DNA of 64,000 nt from positions 41,864,365 through 41,928,364 of the forward strand of contig JAPWDM010000005.1 in the NCBI GenBank assembly GCA_035578155.1, in the 5' to 3' direction. This document shows positions 52,218 through 64,000 of this stretch, piece after piece. The number at the start of each line of letters is the position of its first letter. The first letter of the stretch is position 1. The position numbers and the translations under genes were made by a program. The stretch comes from Brachynemurus nebulosus. Its lineage: Eukaryota > Arthropoda > Insecta > Neuroptera > Myrmeleontidae. The notes below the pieces were generated by a model. It saw nothing but the letters and a program-made list of their open reading frames with translations. It was not told the origin of the DNA and did not search any database.

Positions 52218-55200
52218 ATGTTTATCTTTTTTTATATCAAATCGCATTTGGAATCATAGTTGGCAACGGTTAACTATCAAAAGCTACGTTGTGCGCTGAA
52301 CATACGCATGCGCCCTTTACAGTTTATGATAATTTCTAATTACTATTTAAATTACTATTCTAATATTTATACTTAGGTTTTCAACAGATAAAATCAATTA
52401 ACTAGACAAGTAAAAGAGTAGTATTTCTTTATATAATATTAATATTTAATCTAGCACGAAAAAAAAAATATAGCAAAAAAAGATTTTGTAAAAATTTATC
52501 CATTTATAAAAAGTATTTTTTCAAATATTTATTAAAACTATCAAACTGATTTTGAAAAATTTCAAGTGTGGATTATGTGAATGGGTTTGAACAGTACGGC
52601 AAAATTTGTTATGTTAAATTCAATAGATCATTTTTATAGAACTATAAATATAGGGTATAAATATAGAAAAAAATTAGTTACATTTAAAAGTTAAATTACA
52701 TGTTTCATAAACTATTTGCAAAAAAGAAAAAAAAATTAAAAAAGATATCAGCTGGCTCTGATTGATAAAATAATATATACAAGCAAATAAAATTAAATAC
52801 CTACTAAATTTAAAAACAAAATTGTAATTATAAAAATTAAAATTAAAATAATTTACTATGTACTTATACTTAGTATATTAAATGTTTTTAATTAGTTAAA
52901 AACGACCAAAAAGCATTGAAAATTATCAAACTATTCTTAAAAAATATATCTCATCAATTTCATAAATACAGGCAGTATCTTACTCTTGCGTAATGGGAGC
53001 AGACAATACTGAAACTCAAATAAAAACAACAGTAGGAGTTTGCTCCATTTTTACTCTTACAAGCACTGATAGCGATAAACTTTGCAAGTAATAAAATTTT
53101 TATTAGCAATTAAAATAAGTGTAATTTTATACAGGTGGTGCCAAACAGGTGGTGTAATTTTGTAAAGGTCCTGACAATTTTTTGGTAATGAAAATTTTAT
53201 TACAACCAATATTCATTGGTATTGCCGAGCACTAACTCTAAAAGAGGTTAAAAAACATTGAGGAATTGTATTATTGATATAATTTATTTCTTGAAAGCAG
53301 CATCTGTTTGACAATCTATAAATTTTTCCTTATCTTTGTAAATAAAAAAAAAATATATATTATGTGTTAAAAAATTTAAAAAAAAAAAAGCTTAAAAGCT
53401 GTTAAAGTACTACAAAAGAACTCGATTTATCTCAAAAATTACTCACGGGAAGACGAAAAATATTTATTTTTACTGATTCCGTAATTATTTCTATTGTTTA
53501 CGCTATCCCATTTAGGATTTAGTATTTAACGTAGTAGAATTTATATTTTCGATTATATAATATGATATAAATCAAGTTCTTTTCAGATCAGGAATTGAAA
53601 TTACCAGAAGATCGTTATAAATTTATTTATTTTTAAGGTAAAAATATTATTATTGTTTACAATTTCATGAGTTTTATTTATTTTTACACTTTTATTTCAA
53701 TTAGTTTTCAAGTTTCCTTAATAATTTAAATATTGGTTTCCACATTTTTAATTTCGAATTCCTGATTAAAGCAATATATTTAATAGTAACAAAGTTCTTT
53801 TCGCTAAAAGCACATTTACAGTTTTCGGCAAGCAATATGCACTTTTATACGTGAAGACGTAACTGTCACATTTTAATATAATAAAAATTAAAATACTATT
53901 TTCCCTATTTTTTTTTTTCGACATCCCTATTTTTCACAATAATTAACAGAGACGGATTCAATACATTGGGCATAATTATGTATTGAAGACCTGCTATTTG
54001 GAAAAGCTACTTATAAAATAATACTTTTTGCTTTACCTTTTGCCTACTTTTTGTAATATTTTATAAATTAAGATATAAAAATAAATATACTGAAACGTTC
54101 ATATTTGTTGGTTTATTTCTTTAATTTGATGCATTTTTAAAGTTTGGCAGTTACATTAAATCACAGCTAAATTAAAATAAAAAATATCGGCTTCATTTTT
54201 CTAAAGAAAAATTATGTATAATTTTAAACATTTATCCTGTCTAAATTGAGCTGTTGGGTGCTGAATAATCTTTTTAAAAAACATGTTTATAACTATTAAT
54301 TATATCATTTAATGTACATCTCATTTTTCACAAAACTCAATTGTATAAAGCATCACAATCGTTTCCATTAATGTTTATTGTCATTTATTATTGAAAGCTC
54401 AAATTTGCACAAATATTTGTTGGTAGCTCAAAAAAAGATCAACATCTGTTTTTAACAGATGATAATAATTTCGTTGAGGATTTATTTTTTAATAGATAAA
54501 AAATATAATGATGGCGAAGTTTTAAGTTTTATTTTTGTTTTTAATAAATAAATTTCAAATTAAAATTTATATAATCCACCTGTACTATCCATTTACTTCG
54601 TAAAAATTGTTTTATACTGTTTGTGGCCTTGTTAAATAAAAAATTTTCATATTACTTGATAACGTATATGTACATTTTAATTTGCATATCATTAATAAAA
54701 AAAAATATATTTCAAATCTTTCCTAATAAAATTATTTATAAATAAATGAAGCTTTTGTATCAAAATAATAAATTGTTACTTTGATGAAAAAATGTGATAA
54801 TTATACTCTCATACACAATCAACTAATATGTAATTGTTATTTTTTGAAAAATTCTATAATATTAAATTATTTGAATGGAACTTCTTAAATAGACGTTTGC
54901 AACACTTAATTAAATATTAAAAATGCGGACTAAGGCGTGTTATTTCTTTTAACCCTTTATTTTAAAATTAAAAAAAAAAATAGTAACAATAATAATGATA
55001 ATAATGATAAATAAATTCATATCATATATTACACAATTCTTATAGGTAAATACTTTTTAAATTTTTCGTCAAAGTAACGAATTAAGAAATGTCTTTAATC
55101 ACATAATCAAAAACCTATTTTGTTCATCAAAATAATAATATAAACTAATTTTTTGTGTAATTATATTAATTAAAAATTGTAAATGGGAGTAGTAGATGTT

Positions 55201-55555
55201 CGGGACCACTCCTTTCTGTATAATACAAGGAGGTCAGCTGACAGGGAACATAGCTTTATAAACTGTAGTATAGACAAAAACTATTAATAAATGAAATATA
55301 ATTATTAGTCAGAAACAAAGCACTAATTAATTTATTAAATTAATTATAATATTAACTATTTCAAAAGAATAAAAAAATCGTATTATTATATATAAAACTA
55401 TAATTATTGTCAAATGTACAAAATCAAATATATTTAAAATAAAATAAAAATCAGATTAAATTGAAAATGCTTGGACTGTACTCTGTAAATAAAATATGTA
55501 TTTGTAAATTAAATGAAATTATATCCTAAAACATTTTTGTCTCTTTTATTTACTA
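52218..55555. other. AT-rich intergenic stretch, no gene seen
   Basis: Very AT-rich with long runs of A or T; no coding frame, RNA gene or element border recognised. Confidence 0.45.
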
Positions 55556-55810
55556 CTTTTCTCAAATCGTCGTTTCGTTTTGCGTTTTTTCGAAGTTGCG
55601 TCGCTGCTGAATTAGTACTAATTTTCACTGTGCGTCATTAGATTTTCGAAGTTGCGTTGTTTTGGGTTCGAGTCTTCAAATTTTCTTCGAAATTTGCTAT
55701 AGAAAATCATAGTTCGCTTTGCGTCGTTTCAATTCGCGTCGTTTTTTTTTTTTTTGGAACGTAACCACGACGCAAATTGAGGTATTGGTGTAGACGAAAT
55801 CTACCGTCTT
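55556..55810. repeat. CG-containing short-motif cluster
   Basis: The motif TGCGTCG or GCGTCGTTT and the block TTTTTCGAAGTTGCGT recur several times, with a T run of about 15 and GACGC on the other side. No defined ends. It lies about 500 bp before the Sec61 beta gene. Confidence 0.3.
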
Positions 55811-56278
55811 ACGAGTGTTACTAGTAGCGCTAGCAGCGCTTGATATTTAGATTACTTTTATTTATCAGCAAATGAAGATTTCTGTAACTTGTTGTTCTCA
55901 GCAACCTAATACAACCTCAGTGGCATGAGAGCCATCTAACAACATCAACTCACACTTACATATTTGAAATGTTTGAAATTAACAGTTGGTAAAGTCGGTA
56001 ATGACTAATGAGGGTAATGGTTTTGAAAAAATAGCAAATGAAAAAAAAAAAAAACGTCCGGTCACGATGACGTTGATATACGTGTCAGAAATTAAAATGT
56101 CCAATAGAAGTGCAACTTTATGATTTGTCTAACTTAACCTAGTTGTTGTGTTGACGTGGAATCATTAATAAATAAACCTTAAATTAAGCAGCTCGACTAC
56201 TTGTCAGTTTTCTGATTTCTTTATAAAGAAATAGTGCTATTAAAATTAAATTATAATTATTAATTTACTTTAAATAAA

Positions 56279-56748
<470 letters not shown>

Positions 56749-57456
56749 AGCAAAATGGATTCCAATTTTGGAAGTCAAAATTCCCATTCCATCTAATCAT
56801 AAAATTTACTATCAATATTTCATTATTATTTAAGATTTAAAGAAACGCATTTTAAAATTTTGTACCTTAAACTCTGTATCATGTTATATATTGTATTAAG
56901 AGTTTTATCTGTTAAGCAAAAATACAATATTTAAAAAAGGTAAAGATTTTTTTAATTTCTTAAAATTGTTAACTATTTTTTAGAATCTGAAGTAGAAAGT
57001 TCATAATAAAAGGTATCTAGAATAAATGAAATAATAAAGTTAACCTAGTGCAACGTTACTCAACCTTTTTTCAGTCACGACTCGGTAAAATTGCAGATAA
57101 TTTTGTGAGAATCAATCACATATGACAATTACCAGTTTTCTAACTTACATTTATATGTACCTATATTTTAATATGGAATGTCGTTTTCCGAATAATTGGT
57201 CGACCATGTAATACAGAAAATTTTGGCATTTTCTTAAGGTATTTTTTTGGTGCAAGATAGTTAGGTACAAAAGTACAGCTCAGCAAAAAAATTTTCTTTT
57301 ATCAAAAGTTAAATATATTAATATTCTTCAGTTGTGTATTTTTTAATTTCTGCGCGCTTATGTTGTTGCAATATAAAAACATTGTTGAAAAAACGTTGTA
57401 AACTGATGTTTATAAATTATATATAAAAAACGGCGCGGTCAATAGTTTTTATTTAT
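56749..57456. other. Sec61 beta 3' flank, no gene seen
   Basis: AT-rich. A single diverged unit of the 58.6-59.6 kb tandem repeat lies at about 57170-57230 (ATGTCGTTTTCCGA and TTGGTCGACCATGTAAT). Confidence 0.45.
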
Positions 57457-58230
57457 TACTAGCCGTAGCCGTGACGTTGTTCACGCGAAACGTTGAGTAG
57501 TTTCTTTTTCCAATTTGTAGTTTCTTGCAACACAAAATGCATTAAATTGTCTCGAAATTGACAATTGTGTATTTATGTATTGTATTTTTCGGTACACAAT
57601 TAGCAACATTTTTTTTGATTTAAATTTCAGAAAAATTTCCAAACTACAAAATTTATTTACAATTTTTGTTACTATAGTTATGAAATTTTTTATGAAATAT
57701 GTAAATTGGCGTAATGTGTGTAGATGCTCAAAATAATTTTTCCATTTTCCCGTGGGAATGAGACATTTTCCCGGAATAAAAAGTATCTTAGATATTGACC
57801 CAGGTAATAAGTTATCATCGTACCAAATTTCATTAAAATCCGTCCAGTAGTTTTTACGTGATGCGTGAACAGACAGACAGAGACAGTATATGTATAGATT
57901 AAATATGATTTGTAACTTTGTATTTTATTTATACCACTATTTATACTATCTGTACCCGCAACGTCGTTCTCGCGACGCATTGTTATTAACTCTATGAGAA
58001 GTATATAAGTGTAATAATTATACAAAACTTGCATAGAACAGTAATTTTTGCGTAATGCATGCACCTGCTCAAAATGGTTTTTCTGTTTTCCCTTGGAAAT
58101 GAGACATTTTCACGGAGTAAAAAGTATCTTGGATGTTGACACAGATAATAAGTTATCATCACACCAAATTTCATTAAAATCCGCCCAATAGTTTTTGCGT
58201 GATGGGTGAACAGACAGATAGAAAAAAATT
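57457..58230 (+). repeat. Two adjacent copies of an insect interspersed repeat
   Basis: Copy one is 57457-57895 and copy two about 57943-58230. Both start with a CTAGCCGTAGCCGTGACG / CTATCTGTACCCGCAACG-type motif followed by a TTCTCGCGA-like part. Both contain GAGACATTTTCCCGG-like and CCAAATTTCATTAAAATCCG blocks and end in GTGAACAGACAGA. These are typical of dispersed retroelement-like repeats in insects. A few chance minus frames run through. Confidence 0.6.
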
Positions 58231-58579
58231 TTAAAAATCGCTGTTTTGATATCTACATCGATAACTATTTACAGTACCAGTACAATTTTCAAAAAATATT
58301 CCATGTACAGAAATGGTCTCGTTACAGTTTTATTGGATGTATAGCTTAAATTTTTATCAAATTCTTTTGACACGTTTTCATTTTTAAAAAAAAAAAAAAA
58401 AATAGTTTTCCCATAAGAGCCTGTGTTAAAATTACAAAACATTGAAACCGTTTTTCTCAAAATTGGGGCGGTCAATTTTTTTTGGTATAAGCTCGCATTT
58501 TATTGCTATTGAATTAAATAAATGTCTTGAGAAGTTTCATAAACATCCTTTGAAAAATCGTTTTACGGGCCAACTACCT

Positions 58580-59570
58580 TAAGCATTAGAGAAGTGTTTA
58601 AAAGCAATTATTTAATTTTAAACAAAACTCTTGTTGCCTGGAGTCATCTCCGCCATTAAGTGGAATAACATTAGGTCGTGTAATATCAAATGTCGCTTCC
58701 CGACCACTTGGTCTACCATTCAATTCAGATAAATATCGACACTTTTTTAATCATTAGAGAAATGTTTAAAAGAAATTCTTAAATTTTAAGTATAATTCTT
58801 GTAGCTTGGAATCACTTTGATCATTATTGGAATAACTTTTAGTCGTGTAAATTGAAATGTCGCTTCCCGACCACTTGGTCTACCATTCAATTCAGATAAA
58901 TATCGACACTTTTTTAATCATTAGAGAAATGTTTGAAAGAAATTCTTAAATTTTAAGTATAATTCTTGTATCTTGGAATCATTTTGGTCATTAATTGGAA
59001 AACTTTTAGACGTGTAGAATGAAATGTCGTTTTCCGACCACTTGGTCGACCATGTAATTCAGATACATATCGGTACTTTTTTAAGAATTAGAGAAATTTT
59101 TAAAAGCAATTCTTTAATTTTAAATACAATTCTTGTAGCTTGGAATCATTTCGGCCATTTATTTGAAATGACGTTTGGTCGTGTAATATGAAATGTCGTT
59201 TCCGACCACTTGGTCGACCATGTAATTCAGATAAATATGGACATTTTTTTAATCATCAAAGAAGTGTTTAAAAGCAATTCTTTAATTTTAAATATAATTC
59301 TTGTAGCTTGGAATCACTTTGGTAATTAATTAACTTTTAGTCGTGTAATTAGAAATGTCGTTTTCCGACCACTTGGTCGACCATGCAATTCAGATATAGA
59401 ATATCGAAATATCTATTTTTAAGCATTAGGGAAATGTTTAAAAACAATTATTTAATTTTAAATAGAATTCTTGTAGTTTGGAATCATTTCCGCCATTAGT
59501 TAGAATGACATTATGTCGAGTTTTATATCGAGGTCCGACTATTTGGTCGACCATACAAATATGTTCCCAC
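58580..59570 (+). repeat. Tandem array, about six units of 167 bp
   Basis: The anchor AAATGTCG followed by CCGACCACTTGGTCKACCAT starts at 58688, 58855, 59022, 59191 and 59353, with a worn copy near 59525. Spacing is 167, 167, 169, 162 and about 172 bp. Each unit also has TTAGAGAAATGTTTAAAAG and TTCTTGTAGCTTGGAATCA. The outermost units are more diverged. Confidence 0.85.
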
Positions 59571-59962
59571 TGAGTTAGCCCCGCCGTTTTCCTTTTTAAG
59601 ACAAAAAAATGTTGCGCTGTATTGTGCTAGACGTGTACTATCAAGAGCTGTAAATAAAAAAATAAATAAATTTAAAAAAAACTATTACCAAACATGCGAT
59701 TTTTATGTTGGCAAATATAACCAGATCGTCTGCATACAATCCTAGAACATTATTTAAACTGGTTTCGCAAATGAATTTCCTACTTTAGTTTGTAAACTAG
59801 AGTTTTCATGTAGAGATCTTATGACGCTGACTAGTCTATAACACTCCTAAATCAGAAAAATTATTAGAGTTTTCCATGAGGCATCGAGTCAAAAATGCTC
59901 TTTTAAAGTTGCAAAGTTTCTCTGTGTTATGGTGAATTTTTTATTAAAAATATGATCTAAAC

Positions 59963-60730
59963 CAGGGGTCGGCAACCTGCGGCCCGTTGCAAGCTTTCAT
60001 GCGGCCCGCCAAGCAATATAACTTTTCAAACAATTTGCTCTGCCTATGCAGAGTTGAGCATACTTTATACTTTTTTTGTTCTCCGATGTTTTATAACATG
60101 TAAATAAAACTGTTACTAAAAATTTTTCCTCATGTTGATTGTTAATAATATTTGTATTAATTTGTGTTAAAAAAAAAGAAAATACCCCTGTCACAGTATC
60201 CTGCATAATATAGCGAATTTCCGTCTACAAAAATTAGTTTTTCTCGGAAACTACTTGACATAGAATTATTGTTCAAAAATCCTTTTTATGTGATTATTTT
60301 CTCCTCTTTCCAACGGTGTAAGATAATATGGCAAAAACTTGAGAAGAAATTTGGGCAAAAAACTTACTTTTTCCACAAAATTTTTTTAGGCATAAGTGCC
60401 TAAAAATCCATTCCGGGCATCGAACGTGTCTGACTTTTTGGACTTCCAATATTTTTACCAAATTTCGCAAAAACAGGATTTTTCGTTCGAGCGTTAAATA
60501 AATTTTAGTGAATGTCATTTTTGGCTTCTAGAGACTTCAAAATAAATTATTTCTTCCGGGCTTAAGTAGCATCAAAACAGTGACTCTAATAGCTGAAATT
60601 TCGATTCGAAAATCCGTTTAAAAAAACCTTAAGCCACACACTACATTGCAAAATATTTGACTGTGCGGCCCGCTAAAAATTATTTTTTTTTAAAAATGGC
60701 CCGCCATCCAAAAAAGATTGCCGACCCCTG
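59963..60730. mobile_element. hAT element inserted in the retrotransposon fragment
   Basis: Ends CAGGGGTCGGCAACCTGCGG and TTGCCGACCCCTG, the widespread CAGGGGTCGGCAA hAT terminus. An exact 8-bp duplication ATCTAAAC flanks it (59955-59962, 60731-60738). GCGGCCCGC strings recur near both ends. Repeat A copy 3 lies inside; no transposase. Confidence 0.88.
60170..60640 (+). repeat. Interspersed repeat family A, copy 3
   Basis: Shows CCCCTGTCACAGTATCCTGC at the start and GGCTTCTAGAGACTTCAAAA with AGTGACTCTAATAGCTGAAA near the end. Here the region holding the microsatellite in copies 1 and 2 is uninterrupted (GTTCGAGCGTTAAATAAATT). Confidence 0.6.
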
Positions 60731-61084
60731 ATCTAAACAACCCCTACCAGGCCTAAGTCCACACTGCCCTTCTGGCAATATGTTAAAACTTTCACTCCAA
60801 GTAACTAAACGATTATTTAATACTTGGGTAAATATTTTCATTGTGCAATTAATTAACGCTATCACTCTGTAGTTTTCTGGGCTAGTAACATCCGCTTTTT
60901 TATTAAGCATAATAACATTTACATTGAACCATTCTTTTAGTGTAATACCAGTTTCTATTATTCATTAAATTAATTAAAAAACCGAACAAATGACAAAAAT
61001 CATCTACTGTGTAGATGATAAAAACGAACGCAGCCATTGTTTATTTCATTTTTTTATTCGCTAGAGAATTTAAAAACTTTTTTT

Positions 61085-61310
61085 CACTTATGTTAGGGCC
61101 CGTCCACACGCTCAAGCTTTACCACCGACTTACCTGCGCAAACCAGGTTTGTGCAAGTAAGTCGCTACGTTTTTTCCCGTCCATACGTACATGTTTACTT
61201 GCACAAACTGGTTTGCGCAAGTAAGTCGGTGGTAAAGCTTGTGTCGTGTGGACGGACCCTTACGGATTGTTAGGTCTAGACTCTAGACCTAACAATCCGT
61301 AACATAAATG
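61085..61310. repeat. Palindrome with a MITE in its left arm
   Basis: The right arm (61282-61307, TCTAGACCTAACAATCCGTA then ACATAA) matches the left arm only if the MITE 61096-61259 and one TTA are removed. The left parts are 61085-61095 and 61260-61280; the centre is a single C at 61281. Confidence 0.8.
61096..61259. mobile_element. PIF/Harbinger-like MITE, 164 bp, TTA target duplication
   Basis: Ends GGGCCCGTCCACACG and CGTGTGGACGGACCC, TTA on both sides (61093-61095, 61260-61262). The arms pair over nearly the whole element, for example AAGCTTTACCACCGACTTAC with GTAAGTCGGTGGTAAAGCTT. Confidence 0.8.
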
Positions 61311-62774
61311 AAACTAGACTAAGGAAATAAGAGAAAAATAAACACCTGTTAAAATATCGATTCATAATCACTGTATTAAGGGATCAAAAAAAAGAAAAAA
61401 TACAAATACTGCTGTATTAATTTATTTTATTTACATAACAGCCAAAAAATTTGCATGTAAATAAAAACCAAATAACAAATGCTGTACAATTTTATGTTTA
61501 TCATACTTCAGATTACTTAAGATACTTCTTATATCTAATTTCAAATTAAATTTAGAAATCATTTTGAGTCAACACACAAAATACAGGTATTTCGACTCAT
61601 TTCTCTAATTCTCACAGTATTTGACACGTTAATACTAAAAAATATTCGAAATTTTACATTTTTATTAAACATTCATCTTAATTTAGCACATGTTCAGAGA
61701 AAATTCGGCTGTATTAATAAGATAAAACTATTGCCCTAATGTGATGTATTTTTGCCCTTATATTAAATAAACAATTCAAACGCCATCTCTTGTAAAAAAA
61801 ATTATATACAACAAAATATATCCTAACCTGACTTTTCACTTGACAGATGAGCACCATATTTGTATTTTTATAAAATTATACAAATTCATACGCATTTAAA
61901 AATAATATTTTAAAAACAAAATAGAAAGACAATCCAAAAATATGTTAAGTCTCAAAAAACAATTATCTAACTTAGCTATCACATAGAAAAATTAAAGCTT
62001 TTCTTCAAGAAAATTTATTTTTTAAAAAACATCAAATAAATAATATAAATTTTAAAATGATAAATAAGATCAATATAATTTTTAAATACATGCCAAATTC
62101 TTGTAACATTCTATGTAACAGTTGAGTTAAATCGAGACTCCCACCAAAATATTCCACAAATTTTCTCAATTTCCTTCAGCACATTTTCGTAGTAAATTCT
62201 TATTGTACATATTTGTGACTTAAGTATGTAAGTAAAATACATAGGAAATATTTTTTGAAAAAATTGACATTTTAAAGACACAACAGATGTCTCTGAGATT
62301 ATCAATTAGTTTTTACTAAAACAGTGATATTTTCTTTCTTGCTGAAAATCTAGAGAAGAAGAAATTAAAACCAATCAAAAAAAAAAAAATATTTACACTA
62401 ATCCAATTTTGTACGCTGTCACTAAAAAAAATTAAAATAATACAAACTACGCCTGCGTTAAATACGCGCAATTAAATAAGAACAATAAATTAAACTCATT
62501 GTGGATACCACATTAAACTGAAGTAACACAACGACCAGTTTGAGTCCACTACCTGGTCACTAACTACATCTATATTTGTATCCTTAGTTTTTTTTTTCCT
62601 AAAAAAAATTAAAATTGCACCAAATAAGATTTTTCTAAACGAAGATCTCTCTAAAAACATCAATTAAATTAGGAAACAGATTTCAAAAAACACAATTAAA
62701 AATATCCATTAATTGTTGTTTTCATATCGGACTCAAAGCTGATGATGCATAAGATTCTAAATTAAGGCTTAATC
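61311..62774 (-). other. Probable Acsl 3' UTR and flank, no other gene seen
   Basis: Very AT-rich. Follows the Acsl stop on the minus strand; several AATAAA strings on that strand near 61415-61440 could end the transcript. Confidence 0.4.
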
Positions 62775-62929
62775 TCATGAGGCGTACATGCGATTAATTT
62801 CATGTTGATATCGTTCTTGAATATCTTTACGTTTAAGTTTGAACGCGGCGGTTACTAGTCCCATATCCGGTGACCATACTTCGGTGCACAATTTGACAGC
62901 CAATGGAATTTCAAACTTCTCTAATTTAC
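62775..62929 (-). CDS. Acsl: Long-chain fatty-acid CoA ligase, last exon (partial)
   Basis: Activates long-chain fatty acids to acyl-CoA at ER and other membranes. Only the final exon is in the window. Its acceptor is TTGTTCTAG, then KLEKFEIPLAVKLCTEVW, then GLVTAAFKLKRKDIQ, ending RMYAS and a TGA (62775-62777). KLEKFEIP and TGLVTxAFKLKR are the C-terminal signature of the ACSL3/4 group, and the ending at about the usual point shows this terminus is complete. The rest of the gene lies to the right of the window on the minus strand; the intron starts at 62930. The start phase needs one base from the previous exon. Confidence 0.93.
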
Positions 62930-63370
62930 CTAGAACAAGAAAAAATATTTTCAAAAAACGTTCTATATATACTGCGTTAAGATATCTTTTAAGAGTCCGT
63001 CATTAATCCTTTCTGTATTCATTTACAAGAAAGAAAAGATATAACCAATAAAATTATTGGACTTAATTGGAATGTTTTTAATATTTTAATACTTAAGCCG
63101 GTTCTTCTATTACTGTATATTTTAAAACCAAGTTTAAGATTTCAAATTTTGTATTATCATAAAATGGGGTCTTATGGAAATATTAGTTACGTTCTGTTTT
63201 TTAAATTTATACTATACTAGCAGCCCATCCTGGCTTCGCTCAGGTGTCTATTTTGTTTTCATTTAAGTGTTTTATATAGTTACCTACATACACATTTTAT
63301 ACTTTACAACTATTATTTTATACATATTTTATAGTTGTGGCCCACGGTTTCATCTGTGAAAAATATCTGA
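62930..63370 (-). other. Acsl intron, left part
   Basis: AT-rich. At about 63218 it contains ACTAGCAGCCCATCCTGGCT, the start motif of the interspersed repeat also seen at 42756 and 57457. Confidence 0.5.
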
Positions 63371-63967
63371 ATGGGGTAAGTATCAAAGAAAGTCAACCAA
63401 AACAAATTTTAATGAAAATTGATAATAAAAGACAGCAATGGGGAATTTGACTAATTTTGGGAAACTATTTTAAAATACGCATATTTATGTGTTATCCATG
63501 CATTTAATTTTAATTTTTAAAAATAATGCCGAAAATCGTTAGAAAAATTAATTTAATATTTGTTCTCAAAATTTGCGCGAAAACGTTCATTAGCTGTCAG
63601 TTACGTCACATTCTCTAGATAGCAATAGGTGTCATGTAACTAAGAAAAAAAACTGTTTATTTTTCTTATAACTAGAAAACAACTCAGAATAATGGTAGGA
63701 AAAAAATGCTGATTTTTGAAAAAATCAATTAAATACAAATTAATTTCCATAGTTATGTTTGCTAACCGGAATTATGTAGCAACCCTAATGGCGACAGTGT
63801 TGAAATATAAGAGAATGCAACGTCACAGCCCATTTCTGCTGACAAATTTATAGCTGAAAAATATTAATTTTTTTTTTAATGATAGGATAGTAAATTGCTG
63901 TCTTTTATTATCAATTTAAATGAAAATTTGTTTTATTGTTTTTCTTTGATACTGTCAAATACCCCAT
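63371..63967. mobile_element. Foldback element in the Acsl intron
   Basis: The left arm (ATGGGGTAAGTATCAAAGAA, and ATTGATAATAAAAGACAGCA about 40 bp later) pairs with the right arm (TGCTGTCTTTTATTATCAAT, ending TTCTTTGATACTGTCAAATA and CCCCAT). Arms are roughly 70 bp. The middle has no coding frame. Confidence 0.7.
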
Positions 63968-64000
63968 TTATGGTGTTAATCATCAATATATCATTTTAAA

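Larger units (their letters stand above)
59690..60960 (-). mobile_element. Non-LTR retrotransposon reverse transcriptase fragment, interrupted
   Basis: On the minus strand, 60910-60739 encodes NYRVIALINCTMKIFTQVLN and then ILPEGQCGLRPGRGC, the fingers/palm start of a LINE reverse transcriptase. After the hAT insertion the same strand continues at 59954. The palm motif LYADDLVIFAN is at about 59740-59705. Stops and frame changes between show it is dead. The clade is not certain. Confidence 0.75.

Noticed and set aside
58580..59570. CRISPR-like array
   Set aside because: Units are contiguous 167-bp tandem repeats without short direct repeats and unique spacers, in an animal genome.

Overview
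The window is AT-rich animal nuclear DNA and looks like an insect genome, most likely a fly (Diptera). The genes are split by introns with GT-AG borders. They include a secreted insect-type maltase, a cluster of c-type lysozymes, a calmodulin-dependent phosphodiesterase of the Pde1c type, Sec61 beta and the last exon of a long-chain acyl-CoA synthetase. The order is inferred from protein similarity to dipteran families recalled from general knowledge; no search was run.

Layout: 0-4.4 kb is repeat-rich intergenic DNA. A seven-exon maltase lies on the minus strand at 4.5-6.6 kb. From 7 to 16 kb there is no gene, but there are many inverted-repeat (MITE-like) elements and (TA)n tracts. Three lysozyme genes, all minus strand and all with the same three-exon structure, occupy 16.1-17.8, 22.3-24.7 and 26.9-27.5 kb. 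Pde1c runs on the plus strand from 28.2 to 51.7 kb; its 5' end is not seen. One of its introns is 16.7 kb long and packed with mobile elements. Sec61 beta (plus) is at 56.3-56.7 kb. A 167-bp tandem array, a broken non-LTR retrotransposon with a hAT element inserted in it, and a palindrome carrying a PIF/Harbinger-like MITE fill 57-61.3 kb. The last Acsl exon (minus) is at 62.8-62.9 kb, and its upstream intron runs off the window.

The maltase and the lysozymes are secreted enzymes that probably act in the gut lumen on sugars and bacterial cell walls. The maltase and lysozymes 2 and 3 have clear TATA boxes at the right distance; lysozyme 1 has a weaker one. Pde1c (Ca2+/calmodulin-controlled cyclic nucleotide hydrolysis), Sec61 beta (ER translocon) and Acsl (fatty acid activation) are unrelated housekeeping or signalling genes that simply share the region.

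The most notable structures are transposon-based: a non-autonomous hAT element whose ends carry seven TATCGATA (DRE/DREF-type) motifs and which hosts another hAT element plus a foldback made from a tRNA 3' half; a MITE inserted in one arm of a palindrome whose other arm preserves the empty site; and a three-layer nest of retrotransposon, hAT and interspersed repeat. I found no convincing sign of an entirely new gene system. The best coding novelty is a candidate extra Pde1c exon at 32720.
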